Source: Alishewanella metallidurans (GTDB lineage Bacteria > Pseudomonadota > Gammaproteobacteria > Enterobacterales > Alteromonadaceae). From it: a DNA stretch of 64,000 nucleotides. The position numbers and the translations under genes were made by a program. The notes below the pieces were generated by a model. The model ran no database searches and had not been told where the DNA came from. It was given only the letters and a program-made list of their open reading frames with translations. The stretch covers positions 1-64,000 of the forward strand of contig NZ_JALAHQ010000004.1 in assembly GCF_036983985.1 (NCBI RefSeq), in the 5' to 3' direction. Below are positions 6,105-15,718 of the stretch, piece after piece. The stretch's first letter is position 1, and the number at the start of each line of letters is the position of its first letter.

Positions 6105-7537
6105 GCTGGCTCTCCTTGTGGTTGTTCAATGGCGGCAATGTTGACAAACTTACCGGCAATAGCAGCAGCGGCGGCCATAGCTGGGCTAACTAAATGGGTG
6201 CGTGAACCGCGCCCTTGGCGGCCTTCAAAGTTACGGTTGCTTGTAGAGGCGCAGCGCTGGCCGGCCTCTACTCTGTCGTCATTCATACCCAAGCACATGC
6301 TGCAACCGGGTTCGCGCCATTCAAAACCCGCCTGTTGAAAAATGCGGGCTAAGCCTTCTTGCTCAGCTTGGCGCTTTACTACGCCAGAACCCGGCACCAC
6401 TAATGCCCGCACCCCAGCGGCAACGGTTTTGCCTTGCACTACACTGGCGGCAGCGCGTAAGTCTTCAATACGGCTATTAGTACAACTACCGATAAACACC
6501 ACATCGACCTGGCAGTCGGTTAACTTTTGCCCTGCCTTTAGCCCCATATAAGCTAACGCGCGTTCGGCCGCATCGCGCTTGCTGGCGTCGGCAAAGCTGC
6601 TTGGTGCTGGCACGGCTTGGTCTACGGCAATAACCTGCTCGGGGTTAGTGCCCCAAGTAATTTGTGGCGAAACGCTAGCAGCGTCTAAGGTGATAGCTTT
6701 ATCAAACACGGCGTTGTCGTCTGAATACAGGCTTTGCCAATACTGCACTGCACTTGGCCAGTGTTCGGCTTTGGGCGCATGTGGTTTACCTTTTAGATAA
6801 GTAAAGGTTATTTGATCCGGGGCAATTAAACCGGCTTTGGCGCCCATTTCTATGCTCATATTGCACAGTGTCATGCGCCCTTCCATGCTCATGCCGCTAA
6901 TGGCCGTGCCACAAAATTCGGCAACATAGCCATTACCGCCAGCGGTACCTAGCTTACCAATAACCGCTAAAATAATGTCTTTTGGCGTAACGTGGGCGCT
7001 TAATTTGCCGTTAATTTCAATTTTTAGCGTTTTTGCCTGTTGTTGCGGCAAAGTTTGCGTAGCTAATACATGCTCAACTTCTGAGGTGCCAATACCAAAG
7101 GCTAAGGCACCAAAAGCGCCGTGAGTTGAGGTATGTGAATCGCCACACACAATAATCATACCCGGTTGCGTTAAGCCTTGCTCTGGGCCAATAACGTGCA
7201 CTATGCCTTGATCTGGGTGAGTAAGGTCGAACAGTTCAATTAGGTTTTCATCACAGTTTTTTGCTAACGCTTCTAGTTGCTGCCGGGCAATGTCGCCTGC
7301 GGCTTCTAACGTGCGAATTTGCGTAGAAACATTGTGGTCCATAGTGGCGAAGGTTAAGTCGGGCCGGCGCACGTTGCGCTTCGCCAGCTTTAAACCCGAA
7401 AATGCCTGTGGTGAGGTAACCTCATGAATTAAATGCCTATCAACATACAGTAAGTCGGTACTGGGGTTTATTTTGCCTACTATGTGGCTGGCATAAATTT
7501 TTTGAAACAACGTTTTACCCATATTAGCTTGACTCAT
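6101..7537 (-). CDS. leuC: 3-isopropylmalate dehydratase large subunit
   Basis: 478 residues, slightly longer than the usual 466. Aconitase-family enzyme with a 4Fe-4S cluster. Visible motifs: DRHLIHEVTSPQAF near residue 29, GDSHTSTHGAFGALAFGIGTSEVEHVLATQ near 130-160, the cluster cysteines in FIGSCTNSRIEDLR near 350 and in EPGCSMCLGMNDD near 410, and SNRNFEGRQGRGSRTHLVSP near 433. It starts directly after leuB with 1 bp between them and overlaps leuD by 4 bp. Confidence 0.98.
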   Translation of the reverse strand: MSQANMGKTLFQKIYASHIVGKINPSTDLLYVDRHLIHEVTSPQAFSGLKLAKRNVRRPDLTFATMDHNVSTQIRTLEAAGDIARQQLEALAKNCDENLIELFDLTHPDQGIVHVIGPEQGLTQPGMIIVCGDSHTSTHGAFGALAFGIGTSEVEHVLATQTLPQQQAKTLKIEINGKLSAHVTPKDIILAVIGKLGTAGGNGYVAEFCGTAISGMSMEGRMTLCNMSIEMGAKAGLIAPDQITFTYLKGKPHAPKAEHWPSAVQYWQSLYSDDNAVFDKAITLDAASVSPQITWGTNPEQVIAVDQAVPAPSSFADASKRDAAERALAYMGLKAGQKLTDCQVDVVFIGSCTNSRIEDLRAAASVVQGKTVAAGVRALVVPGSGVVKRQAEQEGLARIFQQAGFEWREPGCSMCLGMNDDRVEAGQRCASTSNRNFEGRQGRGSRTHLVSPAMAAAAAIAGKFVNIAAIEQPQGEPA

Positions 7538-7538
7538 A

Positions 7539-8648
7539 TTAGTGTGATCCTACGGTTGGCACTGGCATGTTGTTTACTGACAAATTGTGTATGGCGGCAA
7601 CTACCGCATCACCAACGGCGACGGTGTTGTAGCTAGAATTTGGCTCTATATCTGGTGTAACAATGCGCTGGCTTAGGCATTGCTGCACTGCTTGTTCAAT
7701 TAATTGTGCGGCCTGTTCTTGGCCAAAACTAAAGCGCAACATTAACGCTGCGCTTAATATTTGCGCTATCGGGTTAGCAATGCCTTTACCGGCAATATCG
7801 GGTGCACTACCACCGGCGGGTTCATATAAACCAAAACCACTGCCATTTAAGCTGGCCGAAGGTAATAAACCTAACGAGCCGGCAATGGCGGCAATTTCGT
7901 CAGATAAAATGTCGCCAAATAAGTTATCGCACAGCAATACGTCAAACTGTTGCGGGCTGCGAATTAGCTGCATTGCTGCATTATCAATATACATGTGCTC
8001 TAAGGTTACGCTAGGGTAGTGCTGAGCCACGCGCTGCACCGTTTCGCGCCATAGCACGCTGGTTTGCAACACATTAGCTTTGTCGATTGAGGTAACCTTG
8101 TTATTACGTTTTATTGCCGCTTCAAACGCAACGCGGGCAATGCGTTCAATTTCGGTTATGCTGTAACGCTGAGTATCAAAGGCATCAGTGCTAGTGCGGC
8201 CTTTTTCACCAAAATATATGCCGCCCGTTAGCTCGCGCACGCACAAGATATTCATGCCTTTGCTGCTAATGCGCGGGTGCAATGGCGATAAGTCGGCAAA
8301 CTCTGGATAAATATGGCCAGGGCGTAAGTTACAAAACAAATCAAAGGTTTTACGCAGTGGCAATAATGAACCCCGCTCAGGTTGTTGATCGGGCGCTAAG
8401 CCTGTCCATTTTGGCCCGCCAACCGAACCAAACAAAATGGCATCACTGGTTTTACACAGTGCTAAGGTGGCAGCGGGCAATGGCTCACCGCTCGCGTCTA
8501 TGGCCGCACCACCCACTAAGGCCGTGTTTAGGTTTACGCTAAAACCACATTTGTCGGCTACCGCCGTTAATACCTTTACGGCTTCGGCCATTACTTCTGG
8601 GCCAATACCATCGCCCGCTAACACGGCAATATTGTAGTGTTTAGTCAT
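7539..8648 (-). CDS. leuB: 3-isopropylmalate dehydrogenase
   Basis: 369 residues. Oxidatively decarboxylates 3-isopropylmalate with NAD. The N-terminus IAVLAGDGIGPEVMAEAVKVL, the substrate loop RELTGGIYFGEKGR near 138, the metal-site stretch CDNLFGDILSDEIAAIAGSLG near 240-260 and EPAGGSAPDIAGKGIANPIA near 276-295 are typical. The start overlaps the end of leuA by one base. About 13 extra residues at the C-terminus carry no known motif. Confidence 0.98.
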   Translation of the reverse strand: MTKHYNIAVLAGDGIGPEVMAEAVKVLTAVADKCGFSVNLNTALVGGAAIDASGEPLPAATLALCKTSDAILFGSVGGPKWTGLAPDQQPERGSLLPLRKTFDLFCNLRPGHIYPEFADLSPLHPRISSKGMNILCVRELTGGIYFGEKGRTSTDAFDTQRYSITEIERIARVAFEAAIKRNNKVTSIDKANVLQTSVLWRETVQRVAQHYPSVTLEHMYIDNAAMQLIRSPQQFDVLLCDNLFGDILSDEIAAIAGSLGLLPSASLNGSGFGLYEPAGGSAPDIAGKGIANPIAQILSAALMLRFSFGQEQAAQLIEQAVQQCLSQRIVTPDIEPNSSYNTVAVGDAVVAAIHNLSVNNMPVPTVGSH

Positions 8649-10264
8649 TACACGCCCCCTGCTGCGCTAGTTAATGGTGCCGGCTCAGCGGGTTGCTGCT
8701 GTTGTTTATGTGCTTGTTTATACGCTTGCTTATGAACAAAAATGCGCTGTGCCCGCTGAATCATATTTAGCACATGCACATAAGCCAGTACCGAGCTACG
8801 TACTATATCGGTAGCTAAACCCGCGCCATGAAAACGCTGGCCTTCATGCTCGGCGGTAATGTCTACTTGGCCTAAGGCGTCTTCACCACTGCCTTTGGCT
8901 TGTAAGTTAAAATCGACCATTTTTATCTGTAACTTGCTAATACGGGTTATGGCATTAAATGCCGCTTCAACGGGGCCATTGCCGGTTGCCGCCTCGGTTA
9001 GCAATTCGCCGTTACACATTAAGCCGACAGTGGCGCTGGCAACATGGCCGGTATGGGTAGATGAGCTTAAAAACTCTAGCTGATAATAATCGTCAGCTTC
9101 TTTTAAGTTTTGAAAAAATACCAAAGCTTCTAAGTCGTAATCAAATACGCGGCCTTTTTCATCGGCCAGCGCAACAAAGCTTTTGTATACCGCTTCTAAA
9201 TCGTAATCGTGCTGGCTATAGCCCAGCTCGGCCAAGCGATGTTGAATAACATGCCGGCCTGAGCGCGAAGTTAAATTCAGCTCACTTTGGCGAATACCCA
9301 CTTGTTCTGGCGACATAATTTCATAGGTATTTTGCGCTTTTAACATGCCGTCTTGGTGAATGCCTGAGCTATGAGCAAAGGCATTTTCACCGACAATGGC
9401 TTTATTTGGCTGAATAGGCATATTGCAAATTTGGCTAACTAAATGGCTGCTACGGTATATTTCGCTGGTTTTTATATCGGTAAACAACGGCGCCATAACA
9501 TCTTTTCGCGTATTAATAATCATCGCTACTTCTTCTAACGAGCAGTTACCAGCACGCTCGCCAATACCATTTACGGTGCACTCTACTTGCCGAGCACCGG
9601 CCTGAATGGCACTAATGCTATTGGCCACGGCTAAGCCTAAATCGTTATGGCAATGCACACTTAAGCGCGCCTTGTCGATATTGGGCACCTTAAGCCGTAA
9701 CGCAGTAATAATGGCGGCAAACTCATTAGGAATGGTGTAACCGACCGTATCGGGAATATTTATTGTGGTGGCACCCGCGGCTATGGCGCGCTCGACAATC
9801 CAGCACAAATCATCAATCGGGGTGCGCCCAGCGTCTTCACAAGAAAACTCAATATCATCGGTATAACGGCTGGCTAATTTAATAGCCGCAACCGCTTGCT
9901 CTGTGGCCTGGGCCAGCGTTTTACGTAACTTATACTGTAAATGCAGAGGTGAAGTGGCAATAAAGGTATGAATACGCCGCCGCTCGGCCGCTTTTAAGGC
10001 TTCGCCACAGGCTTCAATATCTGCGGCAACTGCGCGGGCTAAGCCACAAATAATTGGCCCTTTAACTTCGCGAGCTATACGCTGCACTGAATCGAAATCA
10101 CCCGGGCTAGATACCGGAAAACCCACTTCCATAACGTCAACATTAAGCCTAGCTATGGCCTGTGCCAGCTGGATTTTTTCCTTCTGGCTTAAACTGGCAC
10201 GCAATGCCTGCTCGCCGTCGCGTAAGGTGGTATCGAAAATCCAAATTCTATTATCGCCGCTCAT
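8648..10264 (-). CDS. leuA: 2-isopropylmalate synthase
   Basis: 538 residues, type I LeuA of the usual enterobacterial kind plus a Gln-rich tail (KQAYKQAHKQQQQPAEPAP). It commits 2-ketoisovalerate and acetyl-CoA to leucine. The catalytic barrel begins IWIFDTTLRDGEQALRASLS; the metal ligands lie in SVHCHNDLGLAVANS near residue 205, and NGIGERAGNCSLEEV follows. The C-terminal leucine-sensing regulatory domain is present (about 390-510). First structural gene of leuABCD, preceded by a leader peptide and attenuator. Confidence 0.98.
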   Translation of the reverse strand: MSGDNRIWIFDTTLRDGEQALRASLSQKEKIQLAQAIARLNVDVMEVGFPVSSPGDFDSVQRIAREVKGPIICGLARAVAADIEACGEALKAAERRRIHTFIATSPLHLQYKLRKTLAQATEQAVAAIKLASRYTDDIEFSCEDAGRTPIDDLCWIVERAIAAGATTINIPDTVGYTIPNEFAAIITALRLKVPNIDKARLSVHCHNDLGLAVANSISAIQAGARQVECTVNGIGERAGNCSLEEVAMIINTRKDVMAPLFTDIKTSEIYRSSHLVSQICNMPIQPNKAIVGENAFAHSSGIHQDGMLKAQNTYEIMSPEQVGIRQSELNLTSRSGRHVIQHRLAELGYSQHDYDLEAVYKSFVALADEKGRVFDYDLEALVFFQNLKEADDYYQLEFLSSSTHTGHVASATVGLMCNGELLTEAATGNGPVEAAFNAITRISKLQIKMVDFNLQAKGSGEDALGQVDITAEHEGQRFHGAGLATDIVRSSVLAYVHVLNMIQRAQRIFVHKQAYKQAHKQQQQPAEPAPLTSAAGGV

Positions 10265-10328
10265 CTTGTGTATCCTGTTCCGTTAATTCGGTGTGGTTGC
10301 AGGTGACAATGGTGGCGGGGCTTAAATG

Positions 10329-10357
10329 CAAAAAACCCCGGCCAATGGCACGGGGTT
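10329..10357 (-). terminator. leu operon attenuator
   Basis: On the minus strand AAACCCCG and CGGGGTTT pair, with an inner GCC/GGC pairing, and are followed by a run of six T. It lies between the leader peptide stop and leuA, as expected for transcription attenuation by leucyl-tRNA supply. Confidence 0.85.
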
Positions 10358-10382
10358 TTGCTGTATCGGTTTGGTTACATTT

Positions 10383-10460
10383 TTACCAATAAGCACAGCC
10401 CCGCGCACCGCTACGGAGCACGAGGAGGTTAATAGTAAAAATGCGACGCGTTAAATTCAT
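10383..10460 (-). CDS. leuL: leu operon leader peptide
   Basis: A 25-codon frame beginning ATG AAT TTA ACG and containing INLLVL as ATT AAC CTC CTC GTG CTC. Three of its five Leu codons are the rare CTC packed into four codons, then RSGARGCAYW and TAA 25 bp before the attenuator stem. The position, size and clustered rare leucine codons fit the LeuL class: ribosomes stall when charged tRNA-Leu is scarce, preventing the terminator. The ribosome binding site is weak (AAGAGC). Confidence 0.82.
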   Translation of the reverse strand: MNLTRRIFTINLLVLRSGARGCAYW

Positions 10461-10579
10461 TTATTGCTCTTATGGTTTAATGCTGCAAATAGGTTTGATC
10501 AATTGCAGCCGAGTTAGCAAAGCGCTAATAGTAATAACATGGCTAATTTTTATCTGCAACAGTACAGATGGCTAAAACA

Positions 10580-11302
10580 CTAAAAATGACCCTTTAGCAA
10601 TAAATTCACATTTGACTCATTGGTACGAAACCCTGGGGTGTCGGCAATACCGTATTTATTCAGCCAATACACGTACTCAACACCAAGATAGAGTTTATTT
10701 TTTAAACCTAAAACCGGGTGCAGCGCCCACTTTAGCTGTGAGGTAAAGTTAAGATTTGCCCGTTGGTCAACGCTGCTGCTAGCCCAATCAATAAAGCCAT
10801 CGTAAACAAACTGCTGGGTACCAACAGCAAAAGGTAGCGCCCAAGTGGTAGTAAGTTGCCAGTTATCGGCCACGCCGTCATTATTACGCCGATAAAAATT
10901 TAGGTTTAAATAACTAAAACCCGGTAGGTTGAGATCGGTGGCAATACCATACAAAACGTTAGTTTGCAGTGCCGACATCTCTATAGTGCTGGTAAACAGC
11001 ACATCTTTTATCAGGCCAAATTGCCAGTCGTTGCTACTAAATTTGCTAAAACTTAGCCGCGGCGACCATTCTGCATAGTTGGTACGCTCACCGTTTTTAC
11101 CGCGTAAATGATCAAGAAAGAAGAAGCTATCACCCCAACTCGCACCAGCGGCATGTTCAAATGTAAGCACCTGCTGCTTGGCACCGTCTACGCGATAGTT
11201 ACTGCCATTTAAATAGGTTAGGCTAATGTCTTGCCATAACATATCCGCTTGCGCTTGCGCCGACACCAACAGCATTGTGCTTATAACTAATAATGACCGC
11301 AT
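10580..11302 (-). CDS. Tsx/OmpK-like nucleoside-specific outer membrane channel
   Basis: 240 residues with signal peptide (MRSLLVISTMLLVSAQAQA). The mature protein is a beta-barrel of the Channel_Tsx family: WQDISLTYLNGSNYRV, then LTFEHAAGASWGDSFFFLDH near residues 46-65 and ELSPRLS-like EWSPRLSFSKF, ending in Phe as outer membrane barrels do (LLLKGHF). Tsx channels admit nucleosides. Adenosine deaminase lies about 5 kb away at 15929, a loose functional fit. It is 4 bp downstream of the chemoreceptor gene and may be cotranscribed with it. Confidence 0.85.
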   Translation of the reverse strand: MRSLLVISTMLLVSAQAQADMLWQDISLTYLNGSNYRVDGAKQQVLTFEHAAGASWGDSFFFLDHLRGKNGERTNYAEWSPRLSFSKFSSNDWQFGLIKDVLFTSTIEMSALQTNVLYGIATDLNLPGFSYLNLNFYRRNNDGVADNWQLTTTWALPFAVGTQQFVYDGFIDWASSSVDQRANLNFTSQLKWALHPVLGLKNKLYLGVEYVYWLNKYGIADTPGFRTNESNVNLLLKGHF

Positions 11303-11305
11303 GGC

Positions 11306-13240
11306 TTATACCTTAAATTGAGTAACAAGCCGACGCAGTTGCTCTGCGCGTTGCTGCAACACACTAATCGCCTTAAGCTGTTGTTCTGCATTACTATGAA
11401 TGCTAGATGCGCTGTCAGAAATTAAATGTGCCGATTCATTAATGTGCTCTACTACTGTGCCCTGCTCTTCTGTGGCTGCCGCAACCTGATGGTTACCTGC
11501 ACTAATGGCTTCAAACTTCTGCTTAATATTAATTAGCGCCGCGACCGAGAGCTCGGTGCTATCGGCAACTTGCCGGCTACTGGCCGTGCCCTGTTGTATT
11601 GCTGCCGTAGATTGATTCGCAGTTTGTTGTAAGCGGGTAATTTGGTCGCGTATTTCTAAGGTAGACTCTTGCGTGCGTTTTGCTAGGTTTCGTACTTCAT
11701 CAGCAACTACGGCAAAACCACGCCCTTGTTCACCCGCTCTAGCCGCTTCAATCGCAGCATTAAGCGCCAGTAAGTTAGTTTGTTCAGAAATAGCGTTTAT
11801 CACTTCAACTACCGAGTTAATCGACGACGCCTGATTAGCAAAATCAACAATAGTGCGCTCTATATCACCCATAATACTGGTTAACTGCTGCATAGTACGC
11901 GACGTTAACGCCATGTTATCGTTAGTTTTATGCGTATCTTGCACCGCAAGCTCAGTGTCTTCGGCGGTGTTATGCGCAATACCCGATACCTCTGAAATAG
12001 TTTGGCCCATTTCAGTAATAGCAGTAGCAACTTGGTCGGTTTGGGCGCGCTGTAATTCAGTAGATTTAAAGGTGTCGTTCGCCAGCTGTGCAAGCTGTTC
12101 TATCTGCACCTTAATGGCTACTTCGGTTTGTTGAATTTCAGCAACCATTTCGCGAATTTTACCAATAATGGCATTAAAACCTTTAGCCAAGTGTCCCAGC
12201 TCGTTGTCGTGGCTTTGATCTAAGCGCTTAGTTAGGTCACCACCGTCGCCCGACATCTCAAGTAAATTATCGCCCACTTGGCGAATAGAATTACTCAGCG
12301 AATTAGCAAACACCACCGTTAAGCCTATAAAGACTAACGTAAGTAAAATGCTGGCAATGACAGAAAATAAAATAACGCTATTAATGGCACCACTTATTTC
12401 CGCCGACGGCAACACGGCGACTAACTTAAGCCCAGTATCGCGAATATCTTGCACGCCAATGTACATTGGCTCGCCTAATAGCTCAGCTTGCTGCAAGCTA
12501 AAACCGGTGCTGTGCTTTTGTATTTGCTGCGCCACAGCTTGATACTGCGGTAACTGCTGAATATTTTTTTCTGCTAGTGATAAATCGCGATGCACGACAA
12601 TCATGCCGTTAGCATCAACTAAAAACAAAAAGCCGTCTTGCCCCAGTTTATAGCTAGAAATAAGACTAGCGATAGTGGATACGTCATAGCCTAAACCGGC
12701 TACGGCAACGGCTTTACCATCAACAATAACTTTCACGTTAACAAACAAAGTTAACTTACCGCTACGTTCGTCGGGGTCTAAACTTAACGAGCGTTTAGTA
12801 TTGCCTTTTAGCATCGAAAAAAACCAATCATCACGCGGTTCAGTAGCAGACACCGTTTTGAATAAACCGGCCTCGGTATAGTAGTTTTTACTGAAATCTG
12901 ATACCCAAAATAAGGTTGATGCGCCAGAATCTTGCTGTAACTGTTTAAAATATGCCATAACCTGCGCATGATTTGCCGCCGCGATTTCACCCTCTTTCAT
13001 CCAATTATGTAGCATGCTATTTGCGGCTAAATTTTCAGATAGGTTTATTGATGGCATCAGCTCAGCACGAGTTTGTTCAGCAATACGGCCCACGCTGTTG
13101 GGTAAATATTCGTTGGCGGTTTGCTCATAATACAAGCCAGAAAATTGGTTAATATTAATTAAGGTTGCAACCAAGGTAAGTAACACTAGTGCCAAACCAA
13201 CAAAAGCAATAAATACGGTACGTAGCTTAAACTTTTGCAT
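11306..13240 (-). CDS. Methyl-accepting chemotaxis protein with dCache-type sensor
   Basis: 644 residues. TM1 is near residues 8-30, a periplasmic sensor domain covers about 35-285 (dCache features WFFSMLKGN, GKAVAVAGLGYDVSTI, GFLFLVDANGMIVVHRD), TM2 is near 288-310, HAMP follows, and the signalling hairpin tip EQTNLLALNAAIEAARAGEQ is near 505-525 with VVADEVRNLAKRTQEST after it. There is no C-terminal CheR pentapeptide. It senses a small ligand, often an amino or carboxylic acid in this class; the ligand cannot be read from sequence. The coupled downstream gene is a Tsx-like channel. Confidence 0.95.
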   Translation of the reverse strand: MQKFKLRTVFIAFVGLALVLLTLVATLININQFSGLYYEQTANEYLPNSVGRIAEQTRAELMPSINLSENLAANSMLHNWMKEGEIAAANHAQVMAYFKQLQQDSGASTLFWVSDFSKNYYTEAGLFKTVSATEPRDDWFFSMLKGNTKRSLSLDPDERSGKLTLFVNVKVIVDGKAVAVAGLGYDVSTIASLISSYKLGQDGFLFLVDANGMIVVHRDLSLAEKNIQQLPQYQAVAQQIQKHSTGFSLQQAELLGEPMYIGVQDIRDTGLKLVAVLPSAEISGAINSVILFSVIASILLTLVFIGLTVVFANSLSNSIRQVGDNLLEMSGDGGDLTKRLDQSHDNELGHLAKGFNAIIGKIREMVAEIQQTEVAIKVQIEQLAQLANDTFKSTELQRAQTDQVATAITEMGQTISEVSGIAHNTAEDTELAVQDTHKTNDNMALTSRTMQQLTSIMGDIERTIVDFANQASSINSVVEVINAISEQTNLLALNAAIEAARAGEQGRGFAVVADEVRNLAKRTQESTLEIRDQITRLQQTANQSTAAIQQGTASSRQVADSTELSVAALINIKQKFEAISAGNHQVAAATEEQGTVVEHINESAHLISDSASSIHSNAEQQLKAISVLQQRAEQLRRLVTQFKV

Positions 13241-13394
13241 TACAGCTCCATTTTATGCAGACAGCAAAATTAAGTTGTAGCATTAAGCGCAGATTAAGCA
13301 ATGGTTACAGTAAAAAATAACAAATAACACCTTGATACATTGCAACAAAATAAACAGCACCAGAACAAAAACTGCAGCTTTTGACGAAAAGTGC

Positions 13395-13430
13395 TTGCAT
13401 AATATGAAAAGGTTGCATAAGATGCGCGCC
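13395..13430 (+). promoter_or_regulatory. Candidate sigma70 promoter of tRNA-Leu
   Basis: TTGCAT (13395-13400), 17 bp, TAAGAT (13418-13423), then GCGCGCC, a GC-rich discriminator typical of stringently controlled stable RNA promoters. It lies about 40 bp upstream of the tRNA. Confidence 0.5.
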
Positions 13431-13464
13431 GTCTTACCAAGCGTATTTACGCGACAGCGACTCT

Positions 13465-13551
13465 GCCCGGGTGGTGAAATCGGTAGACACAAGGGATTTA
13501 AAATCCCTCGGGGGAAACCCCGTGCCGGTTCAAGTCCGGCCCCGGGCACCA
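13465..13551 (+). tRNA. tRNA-Leu (anticodon UAA)
   Basis: 87 nt including an encoded CCA. The acceptor stem GCCCGGG pairs with CCCGGGC, the anticodon arm GGGATTTAAAATCCC presents TAA, the long class II variable arm CTCGGGGGAAACCCCGTG is present, and the T arm GCCGGTTCAAGTCCGGC is standard. It would read UUA and UUG. Confidence 0.97.
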
Positions 13552-13583
13552 TTTATCTTCCATGTAACAACAAATCAAACTCT

Positions 13584-14336
13584 TTATAAATCAGTACTAC
13601 CTAGAATGGCTAAGCGCGAGCTTGGGATCTGTTCCCATACCGCCTGAACCTGTGCTGTGGTTAGCTTATTTTGCTTACGATTTATAGCGAAAAATATTGG
13701 CTGACTGTAGAACATAATATCTAACTTCTTTATATTTGCCTGACTTTGCTGCGCGAGCATTTTATCACCGGCTTCTTCGGCTAACACCACACCGTCTACT
13801 CTACCACTGCCAAGTAACGATATGCTAGCATTAACACCATCTTGTATCGGTTGTAATACCCCTAACGTTTTTAGTTTGTTTTCTATGACAAAACCTTTGG
13901 GTGCGGCCAAGCCATATTTTACATTGTCAAACTTAACGCCGTTCCAGGTCAAAGCGCTGGTTCTCAGGGTATAAATTGGATAATTGACAAAATACAGCCT
14001 TAAAGACGCATTGACGCTATTGTCATCTGCGGTTGGAAAAATGAGGTTTTGACTACGCTCTTCGTCCCAGCCCACACCAATTACGCCATCGTATTCGCCA
14101 TTCATTGTCGCCGACACACACCGACGCCAAGGTAAACGAACAAGAGAAAACGAGATGCCCTGCTGTTGTAACGCGTGTGCTGTTATCGCTGAATGCTGGC
14201 CAAAATAAGATTGGTTATCTACTTTGAACTCGGCAAGAAAGGGGTCTTCTGCGGCAGATTCTTGGCATAACTTTAATAGCTCTGCTTGGGCTGGCAAACA
14301 CACTAAAAAAGTGAGTAGCATGATTCTTAAGTTCAT
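13584..14336 (-). CDS. Periplasmic solute-binding protein, family 3
   Basis: 250 residues with signal peptide MNLRIMLLTFLVCLPAQA. The rest resembles the substrate-binding fold of polar amino acid ABC systems (SBP_bac_3): DPFLAEFKVDNQSYFGQHSA near 32-50, VRLPWRRCVSATMNGEYDGVIG near 65-88, and GSGRVDGVVLAEEAGDKML near 178-196. No permease or ATPase gene is nearby, so it may be one of the orphan family members common in these bacteria. Ligand unknown. Confidence 0.75.
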   Translation of the reverse strand: MNLRIMLLTFLVCLPAQAELLKLCQESAAEDPFLAEFKVDNQSYFGQHSAITAHALQQQGISFSLVRLPWRRCVSATMNGEYDGVIGVGWDEERSQNLIFPTADDNSVNASLRLYFVNYPIYTLRTSALTWNGVKFDNVKYGLAAPKGFVIENKLKTLGVLQPIQDGVNASISLLGSGRVDGVVLAEEAGDKMLAQQSQANIKKLDIMFYSQPIFFAINRKQNKLTTAQVQAVWEQIPSSRLAILGSTDL

Positions 14337-14549
14337 CTGCTGGTTATTACCTTTAACCTAGGCCGCGTTAACAAATTAAAGCTAACGCCAATTGTACAAT
14401 TAAGCAACACATTGTCGATTTTTGTCCTCATTATTAGCACTACAGAGTAGGTAAGGCTACTTATTTTGCAGTATTGCCCAGCGGCAAAGCGATACGGCAA
14501 AATAGACCAGCTGTAAGCTGAATTGCGCCACCCCACTGTAGGAGCCCCG

Positions 14550-15692
14550 ATGACCGACCATATGCCTGATGATTTATCTATTATGGGCCGTGACTTACGC
14601 GCCTATACCGATGAATTGCGCCCTAAACATCCCGTGGTGCGAAATGCGTATGGCGAGTGGGTGCTGCTGCGGCATGCCGACGTCGTTACTGCGGCGTTAG
14701 ATCATCAGCGCTTTTCTAGCAATGCGTCGCGTTTTCTCCAAATACCTAATGGTTTAGATGGTGACAAACATACGCAATACCGAACTATTATTGAGCGCCA
14801 TCTAAGTCATGAGGCTTTAGCCCCCTTTATACCCGTGTTTAAACAGGTGGCCGCCACATTAGTTGCAGAACTGCCTAAAGGTGTAGTGCTAGATGCAGTA
14901 CAAGATATTGGCGCGGTATTTGCGGTGCGTGCGCAATGTGCGTGGTTGGGTTGGCCCGCAGCGCTAGAACCGCAATTATTGGGCTGGATGGCGAAAAACC
15001 ATGCCGCTACCCGTTCAGCAGATCACAATAAGATGGCTGATGTTGCGCATGAGTTTGATAATATTATTCGCTCAGTCATTATGCCAAGGCGCGAGCTAGC
15101 GAATGAAAAACAAGACGATGTAACCAGCAAACTATGTCAAGAACGCATTGATGACCGCTTATTAAGCGAGCCTGAACTAGTGTCTATTTTACGCAATTGG
15201 ACCGGTGGCGATCTGGGCTCTATTGCGCTGTGTGTTGGGGTTATTGTCGCGCATATTGCTCAGAACCCCGAATGCATTCCTACTCTTCGCACAGCAACAA
15301 ATAGCCAGATAGATGCGTTTATTGATGAAATATTACGCCTTGACGACCCATTTGTCTCAAACCGACGCATTACTACCTGCCCCGTTGATATTGGCGGTCA
15401 AACTATTCCCAGTGGCGCTAAGGTTAAATTAAATTGGACGTCAGCCAATCGCGATGAGTCTATTTTTAATAACAACAAATTTGATCCGTCTGGCAATGCC
15501 GACGCCAACCTTGTTTACGGTATAGGCAAACACGTTTGCCCAGGGCGACTACTTGCTACTTGGGAGCTGCGCATTGCGCTACAAGCATTACTGGATAGCA
15601 CGCAAAGTATTAGCTTTGCGCTTAACCAGCCAGTAGAGCGAGAAACTGCACCTGTAGGTGGCTTTCATAAGGTGCCTGTAGTGTTGGGCTAA
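14550..15692 (+). CDS. Bacterial cytochrome P450
   Basis: 380 residues from the ATG at 14550, chosen because GTAGGAG lies 6 bp before it; an upstream in-frame start at 14523 would add nine residues. Soluble P450, with no membrane anchor. The K-helix ExxR is EILR near 268, and the haem loop reads YGIGKHVCPGR near 330, with Cys as thiolate ligand. The I-helix oxygen-activation stretch is NWTGGDLGSIALCVG, lacking the usual acid-Thr pair. No ferredoxin or reductase gene is adjacent, so redox partner and substrate are unknown. Confidence 0.9.
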   Translation: MTDHMPDDLSIMGRDLRAYTDELRPKHPVVRNAYGEWVLLRHADVVTAALDHQRFSSNASRFLQIPNGLDGDKHTQYRTIIERHLSHEALAPFIPVFKQVAATLVAELPKGVVLDAVQDIGAVFAVRAQCAWLGWPAALEPQLLGWMAKNHAATRSADHNKMADVAHEFDNIIRSVIMPRRELANEKQDDVTSKLCQERIDDRLLSEPELVSILRNWTGGDLGSIALCVGVIVAHIAQNPECIPTLRTATNSQIDAFIDEILRLDDPFVSNRRITTCPVDIGGQTIPSGAKVKLNWTSANRDESIFNNNKFDPSGNADANLVYGIGKHVCPGRLLATWELRIALQALLDSTQSISFALNQPVERETAPVGGFHKVPVVLG

Positions 15693-15718
15693 TAGTATTG
15701 CGCTAATAGCTTTGCCAG

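Noticed and set aside
13332..13589. Open frames over the tRNA-Leu gene on both strands
   Set aside because: They overlap a clear tRNA and have no support of their own.
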